From Prevotella sp. (lineage in GTDB: Bacteria > Bacteroidota > Bacteroidia > Bacteroidales > Bacteroidaceae), in assembly GCA_016291005.1 (NCBI GenBank), contig JAEEVT010000001.1, positions 1-64,000 on the forward strand: DNA of 64,000 bases. Reading direction: 5' to 3'. Shown one piece after another: positions 53,054 through 62,595 of the stretch (position 1 is the first letter of the stretch; every line of letters starts with the position of its first letter). Below the pieces are notes generated by a model. The model was not told the origin of the DNA and did not search any database. It worked only from the letters and a program-made list of their open reading frames with translations. A program made the position numbers and the translations under genes.

Positions 53054-55810
53054 ATGAAAAAACTGTTTTCATCACTTTTGCTGCTGGCAGCCATAGGTGC
53101 CACCGCACAGAATCCCTTTGTACAGACATGGTTCACCAGCGACCCGGCACCGTTGGTGCATAACGGTACGATGTATGTTTACACTGGTCATGATGAGGAC
53201 AATGCCGACTTCTTCTGGATGCAGGAGTGGCGCGTGTATTCTACCCAGGATATGGTGAACTGGCAGGACCATGGTTCTCCCCTGGCACTTGAGACCTTCT
53301 CGTGGGCCGACGACCGTGCCTGGGCTGGTCAGACCATCGAGCGCGATGGCAAGTTCTTTTGGTATATCTGTGCCCACTCGAAGCTGTCGAACGGCATGGC
53401 CATTGGTGTTGCCGTCAGCGACTCACCCACAGGACCTTTCCGCGATGCCATCGGAAAACCGCTCTTCGAGAACGGCTCGTGGGACCATATCGACCCGACG
53501 GTGATGATTGACGACGACGGTCAGGCTTGGCTGATGTGGGGCAATCCACAGTGCTATTACCTGAAACTGAACCAAGACATGATATCCTACAGCGGCGAGT
53601 TAGGTAAGTTAGACATGACGGAAGAAGCCTTTGGCAGTCCCATCATGAGCAAGCGCGAAAAGGGTAAGCAGTATAAGGATTCATATGTTGAAGGTCCGTG
53701 GATTAGGAAAGTTGACAGTTCAAAGTTCAAAGTTGACAGTTCAAAGCAATACCAGCTGTTGTATGCCGCCGGTGGCGTCCCCGAGCACATCTCTTATAGC
53801 ACCGCTCCCCACCCAACGGGACCTTGGACTTATGCTGGCGAGATAATGCCCCTGTGTGATACGAAGTCATTCACTAACCATTGCGGTGTGGCCGACTACA
53901 AAGGACATTCATACTTCTTCTACCATACCGGCAAACTGCCGGGTGGTGGCGGCTTTGGTCGTAGCGTGGCTGTCGAGGAGTTTAATTACAATGCCGACGG
54001 CAGCTTTCCAACCATCATGCCTACCGACGAAGGCGTGAAACCCGTGGCCCACTTCGACCCCTACCGCAAGGTGGAGGCTGAGACGATGGCCTTCTCCAAG
54101 GGTGTAAAAACGGAGCAAAATGACGAGGTAGGCGTCTATGTCACCGATATCCATAACGGCGACTACATCAAGTTGCAGGCCGTACACCTCTGCTACAAGA
54201 TGCCACGTACTTTCTCGGCCCGTGTTGCCAGCGGTCTGCGTGGAGGAAAGATTGAGATACGTTTGGATAGCGTCGGTGGAAAACTCCTTGGCACAGTGGA
54301 TGTTCCCGGCACTGGCGGCTGGGAGAAGTGGCAGACCGTGACCGCCGACCTTGAGGCTTTCGACAGCTATCCCGGTCGTCTGCACACCCGTGACATGTAT
54401 CTTGTCTTCAAGGGTCGCAAAGGTCCGAAGCTCTTCAACTTCGACTGGTGGGAGATGCGCGGAATGGAGCAGGTGAACATGCCGCTCTTCCAGACCAAGT
54501 ACACAGCCGACCCGTCACCGTTGGTAGTAGGCGACACATTATTCTTATATACGTCGCATGACGCCTCGCCTGAGGACATCCCCGACGAGAACGAGAAGTC
54601 ATCGGCAGGATTCTTCATGTACGACTGGTTGCTGTGGTCGACCACCGACATGGTGAACTGGACTGAGCATGGTGCTGTGGCCTCGTTGAAGGACTTCTCT
54701 TGGCGCAGTCGTGAGAACGGCGCTTGGGCCATCCAGACCGTCGAGCGTAACGGCAAGTACTACCTCTACGCTCCCCTGCATGGTCATGGTATCGGCGTCC
54801 TTGTGGCCGACTCACCCTATGGTCCGTTCAAAGATCCCCTTGGCAAGCCGTTGGTATGGGATCAGAGCAACTGGTACGACATCGACCCCTCTGTCTATAC
54901 CGACGACGACGGCCAGGCCTATATGTACTGGGGCAACCCCCATACTTTCTGGGCCAAGTTGGGCAATGACATGACGTCGCTGACCAGCCCGGTCACCAAG
55001 CTGCCGCACATTCCCAACTATCAGGAGGGTCCGTGGTTCTATAAGCGCAATGGCCACTATTACCTCGGTTTCGCTTCTACGTGCTGTCCTGAGGCGTTAG
55101 GATATGCCATGAGCGACAAACCCACTGGACCTTGGGAGTGGAAGGGCTACATCATGAAGCCGACCCAGCGTGACCGTGGCAACCACCCCGGCATCTGCGA
55201 CTATAAAGGTCATTCGTATGTCTTCGGACAGAACTACGACTTGATGCACCTCGACACCTACGTACACCACGAGCGCCGTAGCGTGTCAGCAACAGAGATT
55301 ACCTATAACGCCGATGGCACCATTCAGGAAGTGCCCTACTGGCTGGACCAGCAGCCCATGAAACAGTTGCACTGGCTGAATCCTTACCAGCGTGTGGAGG
55401 CCGAGACCATGGCATGGGGCTATGGTCTGAAGTCGTCGAAGATGGGCATTCAGAATACCGGTGTGGTGAAGGATATGCCTGAGTCTACCGGCAAGCGTAA
55501 CATGTATATCTACGACATTAACGACGGCGAGTACATCCGTTTGCGTGGTGTGGACTTTGGTGTTGGCGCCAAGCAGTTCAGCATCATTGCTGCTGCCGCA
55601 GCACAGGCCGGCTGCACCGTCACCCTGCATATCGATAGTGTGAAGGGTGACGTCATTGGCACTGCCACGATTAAGAGTACCGGTTCCGTTGACAAGTACA
55701 AGGCTTTCACCGCCAAGATCAAGGGTGCTACAGGTGTTCACGACCTGTACCTGTGCTTCGACAAGGCTCAGGGCGACGTCCGTCTGGACTGGTGGAGTTT
55801 TAAAAGGTAA
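53054..55810 (+). CDS. Double GH43 enzyme, GH43-CBM6-GH43-CBM6
   Basis: 918 residues with signal peptide (LFSSLLLLAAIGATAQ). Two complete GH43 beta-propellers are present. The first has FTSDPAPL (base Asp), HIDPTVMIDDDG and YVEGPW (acid Glu). The second has YTADPSPL, DIDPSVYTDDDG and YQEGPW. Each is followed by a CBM6-like sandwich (RKVEAETMAFSKGV...; QRVEAETMAWGYGL...). It should act as an arabinofuranosidase or xylosidase on arabinoxylan. The whole unit is an internal duplication. A repeat encodes SSKFKVDSSK just after the first acid Glu. Confidence 0.88.
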   Translation: MKKLFSSLLLLAAIGATAQNPFVQTWFTSDPAPLVHNGTMYVYTGHDEDNADFFWMQEWRVYSTQDMVNWQDHGSPLALETFSWADDRAWAGQTIERDGKFFWYICAHSKLSNGMAIGVAVSDSPTGPFRDAIGKPLFENGSWDHIDPTVMIDDDGQAWLMWGNPQCYYLKLNQDMISYSGELGKLDMTEEAFGSPIMSKREKGKQYKDSYVEGPWIRKVDSSKFKVDSSKQYQLLYAAGGVPEHISYSTAPHPTGPWTYAGEIMPLCDTKSFTNHCGVADYKGHSYFFYHTGKLPGGGGFGRSVAVEEFNYNADGSFPTIMPTDEGVKPVAHFDPYRKVEAETMAFSKGVKTEQNDEVGVYVTDIHNGDYIKLQAVHLCYKMPRTFSARVASGLRGGKIEIRLDSVGGKLLGTVDVPGTGGWEKWQTVTADLEAFDSYPGRLHTRDMYLVFKGRKGPKLFNFDWWEMRGMEQVNMPLFQTKYTADPSPLVVGDTLFLYTSHDASPEDIPDENEKSSAGFFMYDWLLWSTTDMVNWTEHGAVASLKDFSWRSRENGAWAIQTVERNGKYYLYAPLHGHGIGVLVADSPYGPFKDPLGKPLVWDQSNWYDIDPSVYTDDDGQAYMYWGNPHTFWAKLGNDMTSLTSPVTKLPHIPNYQEGPWFYKRNGHYYLGFASTCCPEALGYAMSDKPTGPWEWKGYIMKPTQRDRGNHPGICDYKGHSYVFGQNYDLMHLDTYVHHERRSVSATEITYNADGTIQEVPYWLDQQPMKQLHWLNPYQRVEAETMAWGYGLKSSKMGIQNTGVVKDMPESTGKRNMYIYDINDGEYIRLRGVDFGVGAKQFSIIAAAAAQAGCTVTLHIDSVKGDVIGTATIKSTGSVDKYKAFTAKIKGATGVHDLYLCFDKAQGDVRLDWWSFKR
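53711..53746. repeat. In-frame GTTGACAGTTCAAA repeat in the first GH43 module
   Basis: GTTGACAGTTCAAAG occurs twice within 36 bases and is translated VDSSKFKVDSSK between EGPWIRK and QYQLLYAAGG. The second GH43 module (YQEGPWFYKRNGHYYLGF) has no counterpart, which marks it as an insertion. Confidence 0.7.
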
Positions 55811-55943
55811 AAAAGTAAAAAGGTAAAAAAGTAAATAATAAAATAGAAATATAATGAATAAAGAAATGAAGAAAAGAAAGGATGGATTGGTAATGGACTG
55901 GGTAAGAAAGGTTTTACCTTTTTACCTTTTTACCTTTTTACCT
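55805..55943. repeat. AAAAAGGTA/TACCTTTTT repeats on both sides of a start codon
   Basis: The spacer at 55805-55833 is made of GGTAAAAAAGTAAAAA units. At 55911-55943 the complement, TTTTTACC repeated, lies inside the coding region and is translated VLPFYLFTFLPL, the core of the signal peptide. Confidence 0.7.
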
Positions 55944-57947
55944 TTGTGCGTAGCTGCGCAAAACCCCTATCTTCCCTTGTGGGAGCATGTACCCGACGGT
56001 GAACCGCGCGTTTTTGCAGACCCCGACAACCCCGGCAAGCTGCGTGCCTATATCATTGGTTCGCACGATGTGACCTATACCGCCTATTGCGGTCCTGATA
56101 TCCGTATGTGGTCGGCACCCGTCGAGGACTTGACCCAGTGGCGTGACGAAGGTCCCATCTTCTCGTGGTTCGTCAATGGTCAGTGGGACACCATGTATGC
56201 CCCCGACCTCGTGGAGACCGTCGACAAGGCCACCGGCAAGAAGACCTACTGGCTTTATCCCCACAGCCGTGGCTGGCAGCGCGTGCCTATGGTATGTAAG
56301 AGCGACCGTCCCAACGGTCCCTTCGTACCCATCAATTTGACGGCCGATGGTACCAGATGTGTTGAGGGCAGTTTGATTGACTTCGACCCTTCTGTGTTCA
56401 TCGAGCCTGTGACGAATAAGAAAGACCCCGACTTCCAGACCGGCTACCGTGCCTACGTCTTCTATGGCTTCCAGCATTCTACGGCTTGTCAGCTGGATCA
56501 GAAAACCATGTTCTCCAAGCGCGAAGGTACTGAACTGATAGATCCCTTCATTCCTGCCAGTAGTGCCGACGGTCGTCTGCTCGACAAAGCCGGCAGCGAG
56601 TACAAGGCGCTCTACCAGGGACAGAATCCCCTCGACTTCAACTTCTTCGAGGCATCGAGCATCCGTCAGGTGGGCAACAAGTACGTGATGGTGTTCTCGG
56701 GCTACTCTGGTAAGGAATATGGACTGGGCAATACCAACTCTGCCCTGCGCTATGCCTTTGGCGACTCACCTCTCGGCCCTTGGCGCTCAGGTGGTGTGCT
56801 GGTCGACTCCCGTGGCGTGGTGGAGAACGAGGACGGCTCGAAGCTCCTTACCACTAATGCCGCTCATAACACGCATGGTTCGTTGCAAGAGATTAATGGC
56901 CAGTGGTATGTGTTCTACCATCGTCCACCGCGTGGCTTCGGCAATGCCCGTCAACCGATGGTGGCGCCCGTGAATATTACCTGGGACAAGAAGCCCGTTG
57001 CTAAGGGTGGTGTGGTCAAGATTACGGCCTACGACCCCTATACAAAGGACCATACATGGACAGCCAAGGCTACCGATGGCAATGAGTACACCGGTGCCGA
57101 GGTGACCAGCGAAGGCTTCCAGATTTTCGGTCTTCCTCCCTATCAGTACTATTCCGCTGGTATTGCCTGCTTTATGACTGGCGGCACCAACAGCAACGAG
57201 TGGATGCAGGACAACTTCGACGTCTGGAACAACTCTATGGACCTCGCCGGCATCACCAATGGCGGCATCATTGGCTTCAAGTATTTTGGTTTCGGTGGTC
57301 TGGCCGAGAGCAAACTGGGTATTCCCGCCTTCGAGGGCATCAAGAAGGGCGACAATGCTCATCTTTACCTGAATCTGACAGCCAGTGGCAAGGGCGCCTT
57401 CAACATTCATGTCCGCTTGGATAACCCTTGGAAGGGTGAAGAGGTAGCTCTCATTGCTATTGATGACAATTTCCCCAAAGGCCAGCCACGCACGATTTCC
57501 AAATTGGTTCCTGCCTTAGAGGGCTTGACAGGCAAGCATGCCATCTATCTCGTCGTCGATGGTCCCGAGGTACAACAACCACAGCGTCCGCAGTGGGGAC
57601 GTCGTGGACCTCAGCAGCCACAGCGTCCGCAGGGTCTCTTCGACCTCCACGGCATCGGTTTCTCGAAAACTGACGCCAGCCCGGTTCCTCGGGTGCCGCA
57701 GATTACCATTAAGTGTGACGGCAAGCAGCTCCAGATTCCTGCTCAGCCTATCCGTAGTACCAATCAGAACGGTTATACCGACCAGATTCGCTATCAGGTG
57801 TATGGTCCGCTGAAGAACAGTTCCAAGTTGGAGGTTACCTCCAATGCGCCGGAAAGCGTTCAGATTACGACCAGTCCCATTACTGAAGGCCGCGCTACTG
57901 TGAAGTGCGTTTACAATGGAAAAGAAAAGATATATTTAATTAATTAA
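55854..57947 (+). CDS. GH43 family glycoside hydrolase with C-terminal binding domain
   Basis: 697 residues. The N-terminus has a long charged n-region, then FYLFTFLPLCVAAQ as signal peptide. The GH43 propeller has base Asp in PRVFADPDNPG, modulating Asp in DFDPSVF and acid Glu in FFEASSIRQVGNKYVMVFSGY. A CBM6-like domain (FFKYFGFGG-type, FKYFGFGGLAESK) follows. A Pro/Gln/Arg linker QQPQRPQWGRRGPQQPQRPQ splits the C-terminal part. It probably debranches arabinoxylan with the preceding double GH43. Spacing places it in the same operon. Confidence 0.82.
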   Translation: MNKEMKKRKDGLVMDWVRKVLPFYLFTFLPLCVAAQNPYLPLWEHVPDGEPRVFADPDNPGKLRAYIIGSHDVTYTAYCGPDIRMWSAPVEDLTQWRDEGPIFSWFVNGQWDTMYAPDLVETVDKATGKKTYWLYPHSRGWQRVPMVCKSDRPNGPFVPINLTADGTRCVEGSLIDFDPSVFIEPVTNKKDPDFQTGYRAYVFYGFQHSTACQLDQKTMFSKREGTELIDPFIPASSADGRLLDKAGSEYKALYQGQNPLDFNFFEASSIRQVGNKYVMVFSGYSGKEYGLGNTNSALRYAFGDSPLGPWRSGGVLVDSRGVVENEDGSKLLTTNAAHNTHGSLQEINGQWYVFYHRPPRGFGNARQPMVAPVNITWDKKPVAKGGVVKITAYDPYTKDHTWTAKATDGNEYTGAEVTSEGFQIFGLPPYQYYSAGIACFMTGGTNSNEWMQDNFDVWNNSMDLAGITNGGIIGFKYFGFGGLAESKLGIPAFEGIKKGDNAHLYLNLTASGKGAFNIHVRLDNPWKGEEVALIAIDDNFPKGQPRTISKLVPALEGLTGKHAIYLVVDGPEVQQPQRPQWGRRGPQQPQRPQGLFDLHGIGFSKTDASPVPRVPQITIKCDGKQLQIPAQPIRSTNQNGYTDQIRYQVYGPLKNSSKLEVTSNAPESVQITTSPITEGRATVKCVYNGKEKIYLIN

Positions 57948-57974
57948 GAGATAGGAATTAAGAATTGAAATATT

Positions 57975-60200
57975 ATGAAACAAATGACTAAAACACTCAT
58001 GCTGTTGGCCGCTGTGATGCTGTCGACAGCAACCTTTGCACAGTTATCTAAGAACCCGTACAAGTTCTTGGGAAATATTACGACCAGTTATAACGTGGAT
58101 GTCGGCGGTGGCGTACCACAGTTTTATAAGCTCTGGAACCAGATTACCTGTGAGAACGAATCAAAGTGGTCGTCAGTAGAAGGTACTCGTGGCAGCTTCA
58201 ATTGGGGTGGTGCCGACAGAGCTTTCAACTATGCCATACAGCATGACTTTACTTATAAGTTCCATGCCTTGGTGTGGGGCGCCCAGTATCCTGGCTGGTT
58301 GGATAATCTGCCTGCCGGTGAGCGCTTCGCTGCTATGACCAACTGGTTCAACCATGCCAAGGAGCATTTTGACGAGCTGCCCATGATTGACGTCGTCAAC
58401 GAGGCTATTGGTAATCACCAGGCTGGTAACCCGATGATTAAGGAAACCCTGGGTGGCGGTGGTAAGACGGGCTACGACTGGCTGATTAAGGCCTTTGAGA
58501 TGGCCTACGAGCGTTGGCCGGACGCTATTCTCATTTATAACGACTACAACTCCATCCGTTGGGATCTCGACAACTATATTGACCTTGTCCGTACCCTGCG
58601 CGATGCTGGAGCACCTATCGACGCCTACGGCAACCAGTCGCACGATGTAGATGATATCAGCGAGGACGAATTGAAAAGAAATTTGAAAAAGCAGCAAGAC
58701 AACCTGCAGATGCCGATGTTCATCACTGAGTTGGATATCAATAAGGCCAGCGACGCCGAGCAAAAAGCACAGTATCAGAAAGTCCTCCCTAACATGTGGG
58801 AAGCTCCCTATTGTGCTGGTGTCACCCTCTGGGGCTATATCCTTGGTTCCACATGGGTTGCCAACTCAGGACTCTATAGGAATGGCGCAGAGCGTCCTGC
58901 CATGACCTGGATTAAGGAGTATATGGAGACCGATGCGGCCAAGAATGCCGTGGGTCCCTTCCCCGGTACGAAGAAAGAGGCATCTATCTATATCCGTCCG
59001 GCAGCCTTGAAGGTGGCTTTAAACGACGTATTGCCCATCAAGGTGCGCGCCAGAATGGCTACCAAGAGCATTGAGAAGATTGACCTTTATGTGGACAATG
59101 AGTTGTTTACCACCATGACGTCGGAACCTTACATTGCTGAATACACAGCGACTTCAAATGGTACTAAGACCTTGAAGGCTGTGGTGACCACGACTGACGG
59201 CACTACCTACGAGCGCTATTCTCGCTTCCAGGTGACTCGCGGTACCAAGCGCAAGCCTTACAACGACGTTGTTCCTCAACTGCCGGGCACTATCAAGATA
59301 GAAGAATATGACGAGGGTATGTCGGGCGTGACGTATAAAGATGCGACGCGTAGCACCACCACCTCTACCAAGGACGGCCAGTGGATGGAGTACACTGTTG
59401 ACGTGGCTGAGGAAGGCCTCTATACGATGGAGTTGGAAGTGGCCTCTACGAGCAATAGTGGTATGTTCCATTTGTCAGAATATGGCTTTGACAACCTTAC
59501 CTTCTTCACCAATATCACTCAGGTACCGAATACTGGCGGTTCGAGCCAGTTCACCAAGCTTCGCTGTGCTATGACAGAGCCTCTGACGGCAGGTCGTCAC
59601 GTGTTATGTCTGAATATCGACAAGGGCGGTTTCTACGTTAAGAGCATGACCTTCAAAGCCTCGCCTACCGTCGATGTGCCTGGTACGCTTGAGATTGAAG
59701 ACTATGCCAACTCAAGTGCTGGTGTAAGCATCGTTCCCGGCAACGGCGGTTCTGTTCTTAGCAATGGTACTACCGGTGACTGGGTGGATTATATCATCAA
59801 CGTCAACGAGGAAAGTAATAAGTATATGTATGAGGCTACCGTCTCGTCGGATGTTGATAATTCCGCATTCAAAATGGTTTTGGTAGAAGATGATGGTAAC
59901 GAGAGGAGTCTGACTACAGTCAGCATACCGAACACCGGCAGCTTGGATACCTATCAAGTGAAGGAAGGTAAGATAAGAAACAAGATTTATGCTGGTCAGC
60001 AGAAGTTGCGTATTTATATTACCAGTGGACATTGCAACATCGACAAGATTGAGTTCAAAGTGGAGGGCGGTACTGGCATCACTGAGGTGACTGGCGGTGA
60101 CGTTGCCACAGGCGACGCTTACAACCTCTCTGGCCAAAAGGTGGCCGAAGGCTATAAGGGCATCGTTATTCGTAATGGTCGTAAAATGATGATGAAGTAA
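57975..60200 (+). CDS. GH10 endo-beta-1,4-xylanase with C-terminal CBM6-like modules and sorting tail
   Basis: 741 residues with signal peptide (TLMLLAAVMLSTATFAQ). The GH10 barrel occupies ~25-320: acid/base Glu143 in IDVVNEAIGN, nucleophile Glu252 in FITELDINKA, with WGAQYPGWL, YNDYNS and YGNQSHDVD also present. An Ig-like domain (IYIRPAALKVALNDVLPIKVRARM), two CBM6-like sandwiches (TIKIEEYDEGMSG..., TLEIEDYANSSAG...) and a tail AYNLSGQKVAEGYKGIVIRNGRKMMMK follow. It cuts the xylan backbone and is intact, unlike the GH10-fold lipoprotein at 43949. Confidence 0.93.
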   Translation: MKQMTKTLMLLAAVMLSTATFAQLSKNPYKFLGNITTSYNVDVGGGVPQFYKLWNQITCENESKWSSVEGTRGSFNWGGADRAFNYAIQHDFTYKFHALVWGAQYPGWLDNLPAGERFAAMTNWFNHAKEHFDELPMIDVVNEAIGNHQAGNPMIKETLGGGGKTGYDWLIKAFEMAYERWPDAILIYNDYNSIRWDLDNYIDLVRTLRDAGAPIDAYGNQSHDVDDISEDELKRNLKKQQDNLQMPMFITELDINKASDAEQKAQYQKVLPNMWEAPYCAGVTLWGYILGSTWVANSGLYRNGAERPAMTWIKEYMETDAAKNAVGPFPGTKKEASIYIRPAALKVALNDVLPIKVRARMATKSIEKIDLYVDNELFTTMTSEPYIAEYTATSNGTKTLKAVVTTTDGTTYERYSRFQVTRGTKRKPYNDVVPQLPGTIKIEEYDEGMSGVTYKDATRSTTTSTKDGQWMEYTVDVAEEGLYTMELEVASTSNSGMFHLSEYGFDNLTFFTNITQVPNTGGSSQFTKLRCAMTEPLTAGRHVLCLNIDKGGFYVKSMTFKASPTVDVPGTLEIEDYANSSAGVSIVPGNGGSVLSNGTTGDWVDYIINVNEESNKYMYEATVSSDVDNSAFKMVLVEDDGNERSLTTVSIPNTGSLDTYQVKEGKIRNKIYAGQQKLRIYITSGHCNIDKIEFKVEGGTGITEVTGGDVATGDAYNLSGQKVAEGYKGIVIRNGRKMMMK

Positions 60201-60220
60201 GTGAGAAATCACAAAAGCGT

Positions 60221-61261
60221 ATGAAACCGATATTAGCCATCACCATGGGCGATCCTGCCGGCATTGGTCCGGAGATTACCGTCCGTGCACTAAATAGAAC
60301 AGAAACTTACGAGAAGTGTCGGCCCATTGTAACGGGTGATGCCGAAATAATGCGTCAGGCCGTCAAGCTGTTGGGCTTTGACTTGCAGGTGAATGCCGTG
60401 GACACCGTGAAAGATGCCAAGTTTGAACATGGCATCATCGATGTCCTCGACCTTCATTGCATCGACCTTTCCACCTTTGAATTTGGTAAGGTGCAGTCGC
60501 AATGTGGCAATGCCGCCTTCCAATATATCAAGAAAGCCATCGAACTGGCTATGGCCAACGAGGTGGACGGCACGGTGACGGCTCCGCTGAACAAGGAGGC
60601 GTTGAACCTTGCCGGCCATCACTATGACGGTCATACGGAGATCTATGCCACGTTTACCAATACCAAGAAGTACGCCATGATGCTGGCGGACGAAAACATC
60701 CGCGTTATCCACGTCTCGACGCATGTTCCATTAAGAAAGGCCTGCGACTTGGTAAAGAAGGCTCGCGTCATAGAATGCGTCGAACTCATCGACGATGCTT
60801 GTCGGCAGTTCGGCATTGAGAAACCTCACATTGGCGTGGCAGGTCTGAACCCTCACAGCAGCGAGAACGGTATGTTTGGCTGGGAAGAGGCTCAGGAAAT
60901 CATCCCTGCCATTGAGGAACTGAGGGAGCGCGGCTTCCATGTCGATGGACCCGTACCACCCGACAGTGTCTTTGCTAAGGCGAAGTGCGGACAGTTTGAT
61001 GGCGTCGTTGCCATGTACCATGACCAGGGACACATCCCTTTGAAGGTGTGTGCCTTCAACTGGAACAAGGAGACGGGTAAGATGGAGAGTGCCAGTGGTG
61101 TTAATATCACCCTCGGTCTCCCCATCATCCGCGTCAGCGTAGACCATGGCACGGCTTTTGATGTCGCAGGTAAAGGCATTGCCAACGATAGTGCCATGAC
61201 GCTGAGCATTGACTATGCCACAAGAATGGCGAAGTACCGGCAGAGCCGAAATGAGAAATGA
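60221..61261 (+). CDS. pdxA: PdxA-family dehydrogenase, probably for four-carbon sugar-acid catabolism
   Basis: 346 residues. It opens PILAITMGDPAGIGPEI and has the metal-binding His of HHYDGHTEIYATF and MYHDQGHIPLKV, plus PDSVFAKAKCGQFDG. The family includes 4-hydroxythreonine-4-phosphate dehydrogenase of pyridoxal phosphate synthesis. The paralogue PdxA2 works with a DUF1537 kinase to degrade D-threonate or D-erythronate. The next gene is a DUF1537 kinase nearly touching the stop, so the catabolic role is more likely here. It starts 20 bases after the xylanase stop. Confidence 0.88.
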   Translation: MKPILAITMGDPAGIGPEITVRALNRTETYEKCRPIVTGDAEIMRQAVKLLGFDLQVNAVDTVKDAKFEHGIIDVLDLHCIDLSTFEFGKVQSQCGNAAFQYIKKAIELAMANEVDGTVTAPLNKEALNLAGHHYDGHTEIYATFTNTKKYAMMLADENIRVIHVSTHVPLRKACDLVKKARVIECVELIDDACRQFGIEKPHIGVAGLNPHSSENGMFGWEEAQEIIPAIEELRERGFHVDGPVPPDSVFAKAKCGQFDGVVAMYHDQGHIPLKVCAFNWNKETGKMESASGVNITLGLPIIRVSVDHGTAFDVAGKGIANDSAMTLSIDYATRMAKYRQSRNEK

Positions 61262-61265
61262 AGGA

Positions 61266-62585
61266 ATGACGGAGCGGCACATGATAGTTCTCGCTGATGA
61301 TATCACGGGAGCTGCAGAAATTTCGGGAATAGCCTTTGAGGCTGGCCATCAGGTGCGGCTCGTCTGCAAGAATGGTTCGGCAGGTGCGGGCGTTATTGAG
61401 GGAGGTTCGGCCGGAGTTGGTATAAATGGTTCCCTTTGCAGCAATACTGTTACTACAAAGGGAACCACCGTTATAGCCACCGACACGCGCTCTATGAGCG
61501 AAATGGAGGCTGCCGCAGAAACCCGCCGCATCACATCAGCCATCAGCCATCTGCCATCAACCATCTTCAAGAAGACCGATTCCGCTCTTCGCGGCCATGT
61601 CATGGCCGAATTGACTGCCCTGATGGAAACAACGGGCTATCAGCGTGCCGTCTATCTGCCAGCTAACCCATCGAAGGGTCGTATCATCAAGGACGGCACC
61701 TACTATGTCAAGGGACCTGCCTCACATCATGGTGAAGCGTTCATCCTGCTCCACGAGACAGCATTCAGCTACGATCCGGAATTTCCTGCCAAGACTTCGG
61801 TTCTTAAAGATCGCTTTCCTGGCGCTGAGGCTAAGGGCATCATCATGCCCGATGCTGAAAGCCTTGACGATATCAGACACATCGTTACTCATTATAATGA
61901 TGGCAATACCCTCTTTGCCGGGGCAGCAGACTTGTTCAGGGAGATATTGCGGACCCACCAGACTCTCCCCCAGCCCCTCCCTGTGAGGGAGGGGAGTAAT
62001 TACTCTCAAGGCGTCTTTACTGATGGAAGACTATCTACTCCCCTCCCTCACAGGGAGGGGCTGGGGGAGAGTCTGCTGGGGGTGGGCCTGTTGGGGGAGA
62101 GTCGTCTCATCCTCTGCGGCAGCACACAAAGCAGGGTATTGGATTTAGGGATACCTGTTGCTCCCATGCCCAAGGAGATCTATGATGGTTCCAATGACTT
62201 GAGTCTTTGGGATGTTTCGGTATGGGAACAACACCACAGTCTTATCCTAACCATCCCATATACTTACCGTACGGGTAAGGATGTTGCAATACACTTGCGC
62301 ACCGTTATGGCCGAGATGGCAAAATGTATAGTCAATAACTGTCTACTCCCTTTCCTTGCGGAAGGGCAGGAGGGCGGCTCACTCATCATCGAAGGCGGTG
62401 CCACCGCGTGGGCTACGTTGCAAGCACTTGGCTGGTCGGAGTTTGAGATAGTCCGCCAGTATGCCCCAGGCGTGGTACAAATGCGCCCCATCATGGTGTG
62501 CGCTAATCAGTCTTTCAGGTCGGAGAATGTTCCGCTTGTGACACTCAAACCTGGCAGTTACCCTTGGAGCGGAGTCCTTGGTTAA
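61266..62585 (+). CDS. Four-carbon acid sugar kinase family protein (DUF1537) with an in-frame repeat insertion
   Basis: The N-terminus is MTERHMIVLADDITGAAEI; ATG 61251 (overlapping pdxA) and 61281 are alternatives. Motifs are the DUF1537 LADDxTGA start, FKKTDSALRGHVMAEL, LPANPSKGRIIKDGTYYV and C-terminal IIEGGATAWATLQALGW. It phosphorylates a four-carbon sugar acid before oxidation by the PdxA2-type partner. In the middle, 39 codons at 61959-62075 are a palindromic element (LPQPLPVREG...PLPHREGLGES), inserted in the inter-domain region. Confidence 0.85.
   Translation: MTERHMIVLADDITGAAEISGIAFEAGHQVRLVCKNGSAGAGVIEGGSAGVGINGSLCSNTVTTKGTTVIATDTRSMSEMEAAAETRRITSAISHLPSTIFKKTDSALRGHVMAELTALMETTGYQRAVYLPANPSKGRIIKDGTYYVKGPASHHGEAFILLHETAFSYDPEFPAKTSVLKDRFPGAEAKGIIMPDAESLDDIRHIVTHYNDGNTLFAGAADLFREILRTHQTLPQPLPVREGSNYSQGVFTDGRLSTPLPHREGLGESLLGVGLLGESRLILCGSTQSRVLDLGIPVAPMPKEIYDGSNDLSLWDVSVWEQHHSLILTIPYTYRTGKDVAIHLRTVMAEMAKCIVNNCLLPFLAEGQEGGSLIIEGGATAWATLQALGWSEFEIVRQYAPGVVQMRPIMVCANQSFRSENVPLVTLKPGSYPWSGVLG
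61959..62075. repeat. 117-bp palindromic element with perfect 40-bp arms inside the DUF1537 gene
   Basis: The arms at 61959-61998 and 62036-62075 are exact reverse complements (core CAGCCCCTCCCTGTGAGGGA), spacer 37 bp. The 39 codons have no stop in the host frame. The sequence after it (to about 62105) repeats parts of the right arm (TTGGGGGAGAGTC). Confidence 0.9.
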
Positions 62586-62595
62586 TCTCGATACC

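Noticed and set aside
51946-53136. 396-codon minus-strand open frame opposite the GH3 gene
   Set aside because: GH3 motifs are complete on the plus strand; the antisense frame has no recognisable domain.
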